DNA of 64,000 bases from Leptolyngbya sp. PCC 7375 (GTDB lineage: Bacteria; Cyanobacteriota; Cyanobacteriia; Phormidesmidales; Phormidesmidaceae), in the NCBI RefSeq assembly GCF_000316115.1, contig NZ_JH993797.1, forward strand, positions 2,280,486-2,344,485. Reading direction: 5' to 3'. Every line of letters starts with the position of its first letter. The stretch's first letter is position 1. Both the position numbers and the translations under genes were made by a program. Positions 55,368-64,000 of the stretch are shown here, one piece after another. The notes beneath the pieces were generated by a model, which had not been told where the DNA came from, ran no database searches, and saw nothing but the letters and a program-made list of their open reading frames with translations.

Positions 55368-56408
55368 ATGAGACATTTATTGCCTAATTTATCAAGTTGT
55401 GCCGTGAAACCAGGGAAACGATTTTGCCTACTGGTTACAGCTCTCAGCGCTCTAACACTGTTTACTAGTTGCAGCAACGACACAAGCCAGAATGCTTCAT
55501 TAGTCAGTTCAGATAACGTAATTCGTTCAGCCTATGGAACTTTAGAAGAGCTGTTTCAAACAGAGGTAATTAATATAGGCTTAGAATCATTAGGCTATAA
55601 ACCAATCGCTGGTTCTGAGTTGGAATATGACGTTATTCACCAGGCTATTTCCCGTGACTACTTAGATTACACAGCCGTTCATTGGAATCCCCTCCATCGG
55701 AATTTCTTTGAAGAAAATGGAGGCCATGAAAAACTAAAACGAGTCAACCCATTAATCGATAATGCTTTACAGGGCTATCTAATTGATAAAGAAACATCGA
55801 CCCAAAAAGGTATTGATAGCTTGGAAGATCTGAGAGATCCAGAACTTGCTAAGCTGTTTGATACCGATGGGAATGGTAAAGCCAACTTAATCGGTTGCCC
55901 ACCAGGATGGGGATGCCGAGACGTGATCGAATCTCATCTCAATGATTACAATCTGCGAGATACTGTAGAGCACGATAATGAGAATTACTTTGCCTTGATG
56001 GAGAAAACTATCAAGCGCTACAATGAAGGTAAGCCAGTGCTTTACTACACCTGGACTCCGCTATGGGTAAGTGGTGTGCTGGTACCCGATGAGGATGTTG
56101 TCTGGTTAGACGTTCCCGTTGTCGGTATTCAAGCAAACGCCTCTGTGATTGATGGTAAAAATCTTGGCTTTGAAGTTAATCAGATTGAAATTTTAGCCAA
56201 TCGACAGTTTTTACGAGCACATCCAGACATCGCTCGATGGTTTGAACTCGTTAATATTCCCATCACAGACGTCAGCCTGCAAAATCAGCGTATGCGTGAT
56301 GGAGAAAACACTCCCGCAGACATTCGTCGTCATGCAGAAGACTGGATCCGCGACAACCAAGGCACCTTTGACGATTGGATTGAAGATGCCAAAGGGGTTG
56401 CCAAGTGA
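55368..56408 (+). CDS. Glycine betaine/proline-type binding lipoprotein (ProX-like)
   Basis: This 346-residue protein has a lipobox ending in FTSC, so it is exported and lipidated. The mature domain belongs to the OpuAC/ProX type of quaternary amine receptors: IGLESLGYKP, DYTAVHWNPLHRNFFEE, GCPPGWGCRDVIE and PVLYYTWTPLW. These aromatic-rich segments form the binding box for betaine. No ProV or ProW genes are adjacent, so its transporter must lie elsewhere, or the protein acts as a sensor. It converges on the WD40 gene. Confidence 0.92.
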   Translation: MRHLLPNLSSCAVKPGKRFCLLVTALSALTLFTSCSNDTSQNASLVSSDNVIRSAYGTLEELFQTEVINIGLESLGYKPIAGSELEYDVIHQAISRDYLDYTAVHWNPLHRNFFEENGGHEKLKRVNPLIDNALQGYLIDKETSTQKGIDSLEDLRDPELAKLFDTDGNGKANLIGCPPGWGCRDVIESHLNDYNLRDTVEHDNENYFALMEKTIKRYNEGKPVLYYTWTPLWVSGVLVPDEDVVWLDVPVVGIQANASVIDGKNLGFEVNQIEILANRQFLRAHPDIARWFELVNIPITDVSLQNQRMRDGENTPADIRRHAEDWIRDNQGTFDDWIEDAKGVAK

Positions 56409-56442
56409 TAGACGTAAACAAGACTCAAACGCCATAAGCTTT

Positions 56443-57513
56443 TTAACTTGGCAAACAGCCAGTCTTCTTATCTGTCAGTAGCCAAGTTTTTACCAAGCCA
56501 TCATACCCACCACTTGCCAATATAGTGCCCTCTTGGTTAAAGGCAAGACTATACACAAATCCAGAATGGCCTCGCAAAGTGCAGCGTTCTGCCGCCTGTT
56601 TCCAGTCCCATACCTTAACAGTTTCATCAAAGCTACTGCTAGCCAGCATCTCTCCATCGTCACTAAATGCGACATTAGCGACAACAAAATCATGTCCGCT
56701 TAAGGTTTGTTCAGCCACGCCGGTTGCTAAATTCCAAATTTGTACATGGGTATCATAGCTACTGCTAGCAATATATTGACCATCGGGACTAACGGCAACA
56801 CCTGTTATCCTATCTGTTCCCGATTTGTAAGTTCGCACTGGTTCTGAGGTCACAACATCCCACAGAGTCACCACCCCATCTTGATCGCCGCTCACTAATT
56901 CCTGAAAACTGGCAGAAGAGAATGCCAAACTGTTCACCTGTGCTCCAGAATCCACCAAGGTTGTAAATTCACGTCTCAGGTCAAGATCCCAAACTCGAAT
57001 GGTGCCGTTACTGCCTCCGCTAGCGATCAGAGTGCCATCAGCGTTCACTGCTAGACTCACTATTCGACCAGAGCGACCCGTAAATATATGTTCTTCTAAT
57101 CCTGTTGCAACATTCCATACAACGATGTTGCCGTCACCTCCGCCTGATATCAAATATTTTCCGTCAGGGGTAAACGCGACACTATTCACCCGCCCTGCAT
57201 GGTTGAGAGTGCGCTGTACTTTACCTGTATCTAGATCCCAAAGCTTAACCGTTTGGTCATAACTCCCGCTAGCGACAAGGGCTGCCTCTGGCTGCATGGC
57301 AACACTGAGGACCGTGGCGGTATGCTGTGCCAGAGAGTGCTGTGTTGGCGTTGGTGCCACTGCTATTGCCCCATCCGCAGATTGTGTCGTCGTTTGAGAA
57401 TGGTTTGAGTGCTGATTTAGACTCCCCCAAATTAATCCAAACGCTGTTCCAATCACGCCAAGCGCCACTAAAACAATAATAGAAGGGGCTAGAAGCTGAT
57501 TTCTTTGAAGCAT
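56443..57513 (-). CDS. Membrane-anchored seven-repeat WD40 protein
   Basis: This 356-residue protein has an N-terminal membrane segment (about residues 10-30), a polar linker, and seven WD40 repeats that should close into one propeller (about 60-350). Repeat ends such as VKLWDL, IVVWNVA, IRVWDL, VTLWDVV, VQIWNLA, VKVWDWK and VKTWLL are visible. The propeller should face the periplasm. WD40 propellers are protein scaffolds, and no enzyme domain is fused. Partners are unknown. Confidence 0.92.
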   Translation of the reverse strand: MLQRNQLLAPSIIVLVALGVIGTAFGLIWGSLNQHSNHSQTTTQSADGAIAVAPTPTQHSLAQHTATVLSVAMQPEAALVASGSYDQTVKLWDLDTGKVQRTLNHAGRVNSVAFTPDGKYLISGGGDGNIVVWNVATGLEEHIFTGRSGRIVSLAVNADGTLIASGGSNGTIRVWDLDLRREFTTLVDSGAQVNSLAFSSASFQELVSGDQDGVVTLWDVVTSEPVRTYKSGTDRITGVAVSPDGQYIASSSYDTHVQIWNLATGVAEQTLSGHDFVVANVAFSDDGEMLASSSFDETVKVWDWKQAAERCTLRGHSGFVYSLAFNQEGTILASGGYDGLVKTWLLTDKKTGCLPS

Positions 57514-57627
57514 TTTTAGTTTATTTCACTCCAATAACAACAAAAACAGACAACTTCCGCTAAAACAGCATAAAAGCTAAGACTATACGGTTTAAACCAC
57601 AGTATTTTTCAGCCAAATTGCCTAAAT

Positions 57628-58182
57628 TTATCGCTCTTTAGATTCCACAAGGGCATCGATAGTCATATCTTCGTACTTTTCAAAGGGTTGGTGAATCCAT
57701 GGATTGGTTTCTAAATAATCAACATAATAGTCAGGCTTAATCACTGAACAGGCTTTGTACCAAAGTACAGCAGTCTTAATATCATCAATGTAGAACCCAT
57801 ATCGATGCTGCAACCAGCGAATGCTACGCTGCAAGCTTTGGCCTGAATCCACCAGATCATCCACTAAAAGAACATGGGTGCCAAGATTGGTGGTGGTCAT
57901 ACTCAAATCCCTAGAAAATGTGATTGACCCACGGGTCCGGTTGCCTTCACCGCCATAGGACGATGTGGAGAGAATAGCCAACGGTTGACCATAAATACGA
58001 CAAAGAACGTCTCCAATCCGCAGACCGCCCTTAGCCAGACAGACAATCTGATTAAATTGCCATCCTGACTGATGAATAGCGACTGCTAAATTTTCAACGG
58101 CTTGGTAGTAGTCTGACCAAGACACATAAAGATCAGTATCGGTAGAAAGCCTAGTAGCGGCAAGATCTGAAGTTATGGACAT
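57628..58182 (-). CDS. Phosphoribosyltransferase (Gpt-like)
   Basis: This 184-residue protein has a type I phosphoribosyltransferase fold. The PRPP-binding signature is VLLVDDLVDSGQSLQRS, and IVCLAKGGLRIGDVL and ILSTSSYGG precede it, as in xanthine/guanine phosphoribosyltransferases. The C-terminal hood ends YYVDYLETNPWIHQPFEKYE, where WIxxPFE is a family mark. It should be a cytoplasmic purine salvage enzyme; exact base preference is unclear. It stands alone. Confidence 0.92.
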   Translation of the reverse strand: MSITSDLAATRLSTDTDLYVSWSDYYQAVENLAVAIHQSGWQFNQIVCLAKGGLRIGDVLCRIYGQPLAILSTSSYGGEGNRTRGSITFSRDLSMTTTNLGTHVLLVDDLVDSGQSLQRSIRWLQHRYGFYIDDIKTAVLWYKACSVIKPDYYVDYLETNPWIHQPFEKYEDMTIDALVESKER

Positions 58183-58387
58183 GGATAACTCGGAGGAAAG
58201 GGGGACACAAATAGGGCAATAATATAGCGTTGTTACATGGCCTGAAAGCAGCGTATTTCCTTAAAAACGTCGCCCCAGGCAATGGCAGCGTACAAAGATT
58301 CTAGTGTGACGCTTGGTGTGACGATACAGTCAGGTTTGAGCCTCATTCTACAGATGATTTAATAATTTCTAGCAATCTCTCCACACT

Positions 58388-59794
58388 ATGGAAACTTCAG
58401 GCAAGCCGTCGCATCCTCCAAAACTGACTTGGTCTACAAAACTGGCCTACGGTGCCGGGGATATGGGAGCCGGTCTAACCTCTAATTTATTAGCGTTTTC
58501 GTTTCTGATTTTCTTAACCAATGTTGCTGGATTAGACCCGCTCAAAGCAGGCACCGTGTTGCTGATTGGCAAAATTTGGGATGCTGTCAATGATCCAGTT
58601 GTCGGGATCTTGAGCGATCGCACCCGCACCCGTTGGGGACGACGCTATCCGTGGATAGTGCTAACGGGTATTCCATTTGGAGCTACGTTTTTCCTAAATT
58701 GGATTGTTCCAAGTAGTCCCAATCAAACCGTACTGTTTTGGTACTACGTTTTTGTCTCTGTGGTGTTTCAGATATTTTTTACGACGACAAACTTGCCTTA
58801 CTCTACTCTGACTGCCGAAATGACTCAGGATTATGACGAGCGGACGGAGCTTACATCCTTTCGATTGTCATTTTCCTTAGCGGGGGCGGTGCTAATTTTG
58901 GCGTTAGGCCTAGTAGTTGGTCAAATTACCACAGATCCCCAACAGCAATATCGCATCCTTGGCATCCTAGGGGGCGGCATTTCAATTGCAACGATCTATT
59001 GGTGTGTCTTTGGTACCTTTCGGCACTCTCAAGAACAGGCAGCTTATCTCGGGCAATCGCTTAAAAACAACGATTTTGACAACAACGTTTCATTTTTACA
59101 GCAGATAAAAATTGTTTTAAGCAATGGTCCCTTTCTATTTGTCGTAGGAATTTATCTTTTTTCATGGCTGGCTCTCCAGATTACAGCCGCCATTATTCCC
59201 TTCTACGTAACTTTTTGGATGGGTGCCGATGATTATTTCTTAGCCGCACTGTTGGTACAGGGTACGGCTATTCTGATGATGTTTGTCTGCAACTTATTAG
59301 CCAAACGTATTGGTAAAAAAGGGCTTTACTTTTTAGGAGCTGGTGTTTGGACTATCGTACAGCTTGCCTTGTTTTCCCTACAGCCAGGGCAACTCATGAC
59401 CATGTATGGGCTATGTGTCCTTGCCAGTTTTGGTGTAGCCACAGCCTATGTTGTTCCCTGGTCGATTTTGCCAGATGTGATCGAACTTAATGAACTCAAA
59501 ACAGGGCAACGTAGTGAAGGAGCCTTCTATGCATTTATGACTTTGCTACAAAAAATAGGGCTTGCTGTCGGTATTTTTCTCGTCAGTTTAGCGCTAGAAA
59601 CATCAGGGTTCGACAAAAGCTTTACCACACAACCAGATTCTGCACTGTGGGCAATTCGCTTTTTTATGGGACCTGTACCCTTAATCCTACTCGTGGGTGG
59701 CATGATGCTGGCATATTTCTATCCCATCACCAAAGCAGTCCATGCCGAAACCCTACTTAAGCTAGCTGAACGCCGTCAACAAATGCAGCAGTAG
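58388..59794 (+). CDS. Glycoside-pentoside-hexuronide type MFS transporter
   Basis: This 468-residue integral membrane protein has about twelve helices and belongs to the GPH cation symporter group. Diagnostic early text is WSTKLAYGAGDMGAGL, with WDAVNDPVVGILSDRTRTRWGRRYPW between helices two and three, including the conserved aspartate pair. Substrates of this group are sugars or sugar acids, but cyanobacterial members are uncharacterised. The C-terminus is charged. It is followed by a convergent HEPN gene 9 bases away. Confidence 0.92.
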   Translation: METSGKPSHPPKLTWSTKLAYGAGDMGAGLTSNLLAFSFLIFLTNVAGLDPLKAGTVLLIGKIWDAVNDPVVGILSDRTRTRWGRRYPWIVLTGIPFGATFFLNWIVPSSPNQTVLFWYYVFVSVVFQIFFTTTNLPYSTLTAEMTQDYDERTELTSFRLSFSLAGAVLILALGLVVGQITTDPQQQYRILGILGGGISIATIYWCVFGTFRHSQEQAAYLGQSLKNNDFDNNVSFLQQIKIVLSNGPFLFVVGIYLFSWLALQITAAIIPFYVTFWMGADDYFLAALLVQGTAILMMFVCNLLAKRIGKKGLYFLGAGVWTIVQLALFSLQPGQLMTMYGLCVLASFGVATAYVVPWSILPDVIELNELKTGQRSEGAFYAFMTLLQKIGLAVGIFLVSLALETSGFDKSFTTQPDSALWAIRFFMGPVPLILLVGGMMLAYFYPITKAVHAETLLKLAERRQQMQQ

Positions 59795-59803
59795 GCAACA
59801 TCA

Positions 59804-60232
59804 CTAACTGCGTCGGCGAGCACCAACTTCCGCTGGCTCTGCTGGCGCTATTTCAGTAGAGAGATAATGCTTACCTAAATCTAAAAACGCGTTAGCACGA
59901 TTAATGTGTTGCTTAGCATCAGCCAGGGTAGCCTTATCCGCGTGAGAATAATCTGCGCGCAGTCTTGCGTTTAAGCCATCGTTTAGATACGCACTATAGG
60001 GTTGAAATAGAGGCCTTTTTTCTGAAAATTGTTCTGAGAATAGACTATTGACAGCTTCATTTTGAGTAGGTACAGCTGTAGTCTGCTCTAGGAGAAGTGC
60101 CTCAGCCACATACAACATGGCGTAATAGGCGCGAGAAATAGCAATATCGTAAAAGTGACTATGGGCTAATAGCTGAGCTGCCTTTATATTTTCCTTTGCA
60201 TTTAAAAGACGTTGCTTCTGCTCAGACTTCAT
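59804..60232 (-). CDS. HEPN domain protein (UPF0332-like)
   Basis: From ATG 60232, with CGGAG upstream, this gives 142 residues of an all-helical HEPN fold. Landmarks are AKENIKAAQLLAHSHFYD, SRAYYAMLYVAEALLL and YSHADKATLADAKQHINRA. HEPN proteins often act as RNase toxins with a nucleotidyltransferase antitoxin gene next door. None is visible on either side, and a clear R-x4-6-H catalytic motif is not certain. A non-toxic HEPN adaptor is as likely. The frame to 60289 adds a cysteine-rich leader without RBS and is not used. Confidence 0.85.
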   Translation of the reverse strand: MKSEQKQRLLNAKENIKAAQLLAHSHFYDIAISRAYYAMLYVAEALLLEQTTAVPTQNEAVNSLFSEQFSEKRPLFQPYSAYLNDGLNARLRADYSHADKATLADAKQHINRANAFLDLGKHYLSTEIAPAEPAEVGARRRS

Positions 60233-60535
60233 GAACAAGAACTCCGGAAAACATTGAAAATATCCGTCCCAGCGGACATTAAAGCACAAATCGGCCCCAA
60301 TCTTAAAGATTTCTTTAAAAGATATGAAAATATAATTCTGAACCTACCACGGATATTCAGATATATTAAGCCCCTTGATCCCAAGAGGTTAAAACGATTT
60401 AGACATTGGGTCATATCTTGTCTAGGATTATCTTGACAGCAACCCATGGCACAGTTTTTAGGCTGTCGCTAATATCATGCACTCAAGGAAATTTTATGTT
60501 AGAGGTAATCGTGTGAAATTATACAAAGTGGCACG

Positions 60536-62203
60536 GTGAGCGGCATAAATTTGGTGGGCACCCGTCTCCAAAACGGAAAGTACGTCATCGAGAACGAGCT
60601 GGGACGCGGCGGGTTTGGGGTGACCTATCGCGCTATGCACCGAAGCCTCAATCAAGTAGTTGTCATTAAGACGCTGCGTTGGCCGGCCAATGATGCAGAA
60701 AAAGATCAGCAACTGCAAAAGTTTCAGGCAGAAGCACGCCGTTTAGCTCAGTGCCAGCATCCTCATATCGTTAACGTTACTGACTTTTTTATCGAGGCGG
60801 AGCGCCCCTATCTGGTCATGGATTTTATTCCAGGGCAACCGCTATCAGAGCTTATTTTTCCCAATCGCCCTTTACAGGAAGACCTGGCATTACAGTATAT
60901 TCGACAAATTGCCAGCGCATTACAAACAGTTCACGCTCAAGGGTTACTTCACCGAGATGTGAAACCTCAAAACATCATGGTTAACCAGGGCAATGCGATT
61001 TTGATTGATTTTGGCATTGCCCGAGAGCTGGCGAGTGGTCAAACGCAAACCCATACAAACTTAGTTTCTGAAGGCTACGCTCCCCTAGAACAGTATTTAC
61101 CCAAGGCAAGACGTTCAGCGGCTTCAGATGTCTATGGTCTAGCGGCGACGCTCTACTCTGCAATCACAGGTCAAGTACCGGTGGCTTCTGTGGTGCGATC
61201 GCACCACCCCCTCACTCCCCCTCGACAGGTCAACGCAACTCTCAGCCCCAGCACAGAACAGGCAATCCTCCAGGGCATGGCGTTGGAACTGACTGAGCGC
61301 CCCCAGTCAATTGCCACCTGGCTAACGCTGTTACCAGCAGCCAACAAACGGGGGATACAACCACCAACCACCCAAGCGACCCAGGTTGTGGCCCCTGGCA
61401 GCCCTTCAGGCTATGTTTCAGGTCAGGATGATTTTCAAACTGTTGCTAAGGAGAAGCAACAACAGAAACGACAGGGTCCAGGCGTTATTAAAACATTCTT
61501 TTCTCTTATGCTCCTGGGACTGATAGCAGGTTCAGGATTTTTAGGCTATCGCGTATATATTGCTGTTCGCCAAGCGGTCAGTAATTTAAGAGACAAGACA
61601 GAAGATTTTGAAGTCTCTATGCCAGAGATTAAACTTCCCGAAGTCTCCCAACCTGATCCCGAGGAAACATTAGCAGAAGAATCCAGCACTCCAACAGAAG
61701 TCCTTCCTGATCCAACACCTGCTGAAAGCGCACCTCCAACACCTGTTGCTACATCGCCACGACTAATATTAAAAGACAGTGGCAATCCCCATACTGCTAC
61801 GCCTGGCAATGGCAGTATCGTACCCGTACCTGGCTTTGCTCCTGGCACAGCGGTAACAGCTGTTGTTAATCGCCTGGGGGAACCCACACGACAGTCTGTG
61901 TCTCCATCAGCCACAACGGCTGTATACGAGCTAGATCCCAATAGAGCAACCGTTGCCTATACATACAATGCTGCTGGTGACACTATTCAGCAAGCCGAGG
62001 CCGTCTTTGCCCCTTCTTACGATCGTTTAATCATGCGCACAGCGCTAGCAGGTATGCTCAATGGACAATCTACCCGAGAGATTGAAGGGGGGTTAGAACA
62101 GGTACGTACCGGTCAGGCAAATCAATTTCCCTTTGAGCACAACGGTTTAATCGGCAGCATCGAACGCAATGATAACGGGTTTATTCACATCCACGTGCGT
62201 TAG
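60536..62203 (+). CDS. Ser/Thr protein kinase with periplasmic C-terminal domain
   Basis: This 555-residue protein has a complete Hanks-type kinase domain (about 15-275): glycine loop GRGGFGVTY, lysine in VVIKTL, catalytic loop HRDVKPQN (Asp141), DFG and an EGYAPLEQY activation segment. A membrane segment lies near residues 317-337. The C-terminal part (about 360-555) has a threonine-, proline- and glutamate-rich linker and then a globular domain with AVVNRLGEPT and AVYELDPNRATVAYTY. This arrangement is typical of receptor-type bacterial kinases sensing outside the membrane. It begins with GTG 60536. The second such kinase in the window has a different membrane domain. Confidence 0.93.
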   Translation: MSGINLVGTRLQNGKYVIENELGRGGFGVTYRAMHRSLNQVVVIKTLRWPANDAEKDQQLQKFQAEARRLAQCQHPHIVNVTDFFIEAERPYLVMDFIPGQPLSELIFPNRPLQEDLALQYIRQIASALQTVHAQGLLHRDVKPQNIMVNQGNAILIDFGIARELASGQTQTHTNLVSEGYAPLEQYLPKARRSAASDVYGLAATLYSAITGQVPVASVVRSHHPLTPPRQVNATLSPSTEQAILQGMALELTERPQSIATWLTLLPAANKRGIQPPTTQATQVVAPGSPSGYVSGQDDFQTVAKEKQQQKRQGPGVIKTFFSLMLLGLIAGSGFLGYRVYIAVRQAVSNLRDKTEDFEVSMPEIKLPEVSQPDPEETLAEESSTPTEVLPDPTPAESAPPTPVATSPRLILKDSGNPHTATPGNGSIVPVPGFAPGTAVTAVVNRLGEPTRQSVSPSATTAVYELDPNRATVAYTYNAAGDTIQQAEAVFAPSYDRLIMRTALAGMLNGQSTREIEGGLEQVRTGQANQFPFEHNGLIGSIERNDNGFIHIHVR

Positions 62204-62231
62204 AGAAACGAGATCTCTCATATAAAACGAG

Positions 62232-62273
62232 ACCCGATGTAGAGACGTTCCATGGAATGTCTCTACATCGGGT
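62232..62273. repeat. Long palindromic hairpin between convergent genes
   Basis: The arm ACCCGATGTAGAGAC (62232-62246) pairs with GTCTCTACATCGGGT (62259-62273), and the inner GTTCCATGGAAT nearly completes a 20-bp stem. The core GTAGAGACGTTCCATGGAA resembles a palindromic repeat widespread in cyanobacterial genomes. Between the kinase and prohibitin genes it can serve as a bidirectional terminator, and the right arm is followed by TTT. Confidence 0.8.
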
Positions 62274-62320
62274 TTGGTAATTAGGCGTAATTATCGACAA
62301 CAACGTGATTACGTTCTCGC

Positions 62321-63211
62321 CTATTCGTTGTCCATGTTGAAGATAAAGGGTACCTGACCGCCCTTGTCTCCCATAACCAACACCCTGGGCATCTGAGAAC
62401 CACCCATTTTCCAGGCTTCAATGGCTTCTTTCTGAAGCACCAGTTCACCCCCTTGGGCCTTTAAGGTTTCAGCCAACAAACGCTGGGCTTCGGCGCGACC
62501 TTTGGCCCGGTTGACTTCTGCCTGGGCTTCTTGTTCAGCCTGCTGGGCTACATACACAGCTCGACGAGCACTTTGCTCAGCAATTTGCTTTTCTTCTACC
62601 GCTCGGGCAAATTCTTCTGAAAATGAGAGATCAACAACACTCGTATCGAGAATGATGATGCCGTACTTTTCTAAACGGCTACTGAGAGTATCGTCAAAAT
62701 CTTCCTTTAGCTTAGTTCGTTGCGTAATCGCCTCTTCTACAGTACGACGGGCAGCAGCAATCTTAAAGGATTCCTGGGTCTGGGGGGCAATGATCTTGGT
62801 AACTATATTGGCCAACGTTCCCTGCTTTCTGCGGATTTCCACAATATTGCTAGGATCTAACCGAAAGTTAATGGCAAATCGAGCCCGTAAATCCTGAAGA
62901 TCCTTAGTGGAACTTTCAGCGGGCACTTCAAATTTCTGAACCGTAACATCGTAAACATCCACAAAAGACACCAGGGGTGGCTTGAAGTGAACTCCTTCTA
63001 ATAAAGGGGCATTTTGGGCTTTCCCTAGAATGCTTAAGACACCGGCCTGACCAGGGTTAATAATGACCAAAGTGCTGGTCAAAATCAGGCCGGTAATAAT
63101 GGCCAAAAGTGCGATCGCAGCTGGCTGCCAGCTACCCGTCCGAGCGCTCAAAATTAGTTCCTCCGAGTGTAGATGGGGAAAATTTTGTCTAAAAAATTTT
63201 TCTTTCCCCAA
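62321..63211 (-). CDS. Prohibitin/SPFH (Band 7) family protein
   Basis: This 296-residue membrane protein has a hydrophobic segment near residues 31-53 and a Band 7/SPFH domain: PGQAGVLSILGKAQ, LLEGVHFKPP, LRARFAINFRLDP and YGIIILDTSVVDL. It is followed by a coiled coil rich in alanine, glutamate and glutamine (AEQEAQAEVNRAKGRAEAQ). This matches cyanobacterial prohibitins, which form large oligomeric rings at membranes. It starts six bases after the purM stop, so purM and this gene are likely co-transcribed. Confidence 0.92.
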   Translation of the reverse strand: MGKEKFFRQNFPHLHSEELILSARTGSWQPAAIALLAIITGLILTSTLVIINPGQAGVLSILGKAQNAPLLEGVHFKPPLVSFVDVYDVTVQKFEVPAESSTKDLQDLRARFAINFRLDPSNIVEIRRKQGTLANIVTKIIAPQTQESFKIAAARRTVEEAITQRTKLKEDFDDTLSSRLEKYGIIILDTSVVDLSFSEEFARAVEEKQIAEQSARRAVYVAQQAEQEAQAEVNRAKGRAEAQRLLAETLKAQGGELVLQKEAIEAWKMGGSQMPRVLVMGDKGGQVPFIFNMDNE

Positions 63212-63217
63212 CGTATC

Positions 63218-64000
63218 CTAACCTTCTGGCAACCCGGTGACCACTTTATCTCCATCAATCACAGTGCCAATTTGATAGGCAGACTGAAAATGAGCCAACG
63301 TAGCTTCGGCTTGATCAGCGGGTACAACCAGTACAAAACCAATACCCATATTGAAGGTTTTAAACATTTCAGCAGTCGTTACATTGCCAGCTGCTTGTAA
63401 CCACTTAAATACCGGCAGTATGGGCCAACTATTCGCCTCTATATATATAGATTGATTTTCACCGAGGCAACGAGGCAAGTTCTCAGGAAAACCACCCCCC
63501 GTAATATGGGCCATAGCGTGAATTTCTAAGCCACTCTTCAGGGCAGCTAACACTGGTTTTACATAGAGTTGAGTGGGTGTCAGCAACACCTCGCCCAGGG
63601 ACTGCCCCACTAATAACTCCGGGCATTCATCCCAGCCATAACCGACCGATCGCTCTACGGCTTGCCCACCCAAAGACTCCTGCCGGGGCGCTTCCGCCAT
63701 AATTTTGCGCACCAGACTGTAGCCGTTACTGTGCACACCGCTGCTGGGTAGTCCAATTAAGACATCTCCTATGCGCACCCGAGAACCGTCTAAAATGGCA
63801 CTTTTTTCGACAATACCGACACAGAATCCGGCCATGTCATACTCACCCTGGCCATAAAACCCAGGCATCTCAGCCGTTTCTCCACCTAGTAGGGCACAGC
63901 CCGACTGACGACATCCCTCGGCCACCCCTGCTACCACCTGGGTCAGCTGCTCAGGGGCCAATTGCCCCGTAGCCAAATAATCTAAAAAGTAGAGGGGTTC
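63218..64000 (-). CDS. purM: Phosphoribosylformylglycinamidine cyclo-ligase (5' end cut off)
   Basis: This is the AIR synthetase of purine biosynthesis, which closes the imidazole ring with ATP. The frame runs off the right edge (EPLYFLDYLATG at the boundary), so the N-terminal third is missing. Visible landmarks are GCALLGGETAEMPG, GLPSSGVHSNGYSLVRK, HITGGGFPENLPR, and TFNMGIGFVLVV. An internal Met at 63976 is not the start. The gene ends six bases before the prohibitin start, which suggests an operon. Confidence 0.94.
   Translation of the reverse strand, partial: EPLYFLDYLATGQLAPEQLTQVVAGVAEGCRQSGCALLGGETAEMPGFYGQGEYDMAGFCVGIVEKSAILDGSRVRIGDVLIGLPSSGVHSNGYSLVRKIMAEAPRQESLGGQAVERSVGYGWDECPELLVGQSLGEVLLTPTQLYVKPVLAALKSGLEIHAMAHITGGGFPENLPRCLGENQSIYIEANSWPILPVFKWLQAAGNVTTAEMFKTFNMGIGFVLVVPADQAEATLAHFQSAYQIGTVIDGDKVVTGLPEG

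Noticed and set aside
60229..60447. Antitoxin-like nucleotidyltransferase partner for the HEPN gene, in minus- and plus-strand frames
   Set aside because: No GS-x10-DxD nucleotidyltransferase motif is visible in any frame of this stretch.
1..64000. CRISPR array, rRNA or tRNA genes
   Set aside because: No regularly spaced identical repeats, no rRNA-like sequence and no cloverleaf with a GTTCRA T-loop were recognised by eye; a tRNAscan run would be needed to exclude tRNAs fully.

Overview
The window reads as cyanobacterial chromosome. The evidence is the abundance of HIP1-type GCGATCGC sites inside genes, a phycobilisome linker gene, a DUF92/VTE6-type gene, short cyanobacterial palindromic and heptameric repeats, two Ser/Thr kinases, a class III cyclase and a prohibitin-type SPFH protein. 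Genus cannot be fixed from this stretch. Gene density is high, both strands are used, most genes stand alone or in pairs, and insertion sequences have broken at least two genes. No rRNA, tRNA or CRISPR array was recognised.

Layout. 1-2.76 kb: a mobile element running off the left edge has cut the 3' end off a sensor histidine kinase; a decayed gene end lies upstream of the kinase. 3-6.7 kb: an ABC-F ATPase, small conserved proteins, a lipoprotein and a transposase relic. 6.8-10.3 kb: glycine cleavage gcvP and gcvH. 10.6-18.7 kb: a VanY-type peptidase, then a minus-strand set of a membrane-anchored periplasmic-binding protein, a giant tubulin-like (Tubulin_2) protein and a coiled-coil membrane protein, which is the best candidate for an undescribed system. 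18.74-20.50 kb: a complete 1756-bp IS with a DUF6399-type transposase, inverted repeats and an 8-bp target duplication. 20.6-32.6 kb: adenylate cyclase, tldD/tldE, a membrane Ser/Thr kinase, NYN protein, ATP-dependent DNA ligase and a molybdopterin oxidoreductase. 32.9-35.9 kb: a phycobilisome protein built from four tandem rod-linker domains. 36-45.6 kb: duplicated secreted proteins, bioF, ribD, thioredoxin, a MATE exporter, the DUF92 protein, a NahK-like kinase and a DOMON-like protein. 45.6-47.9 kb: an mscS channel gene split exactly by a 1144-bp IS5-like element; removing the element and one AGG copy restores the frame. 48-64 kb: GNAT, fibro-slime protein, DUF362 protein, a TetR/GST pair sharing a palindromic operator, LMW phosphatase, ProX, WD40, phosphoribosyltransferase, GPH transporter, HEPN protein, a second Ser/Thr kinase, prohibitin and a partial purM.

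Functionally the window mixes one-carbon and cofactor housekeeping (gcvP, gcvH, bioF, ribD, purM), envelope and transport functions, and signalling (histidine kinase, cAMP, two Ser/Thr kinases). Family names were assigned by reading motifs, not by database search.
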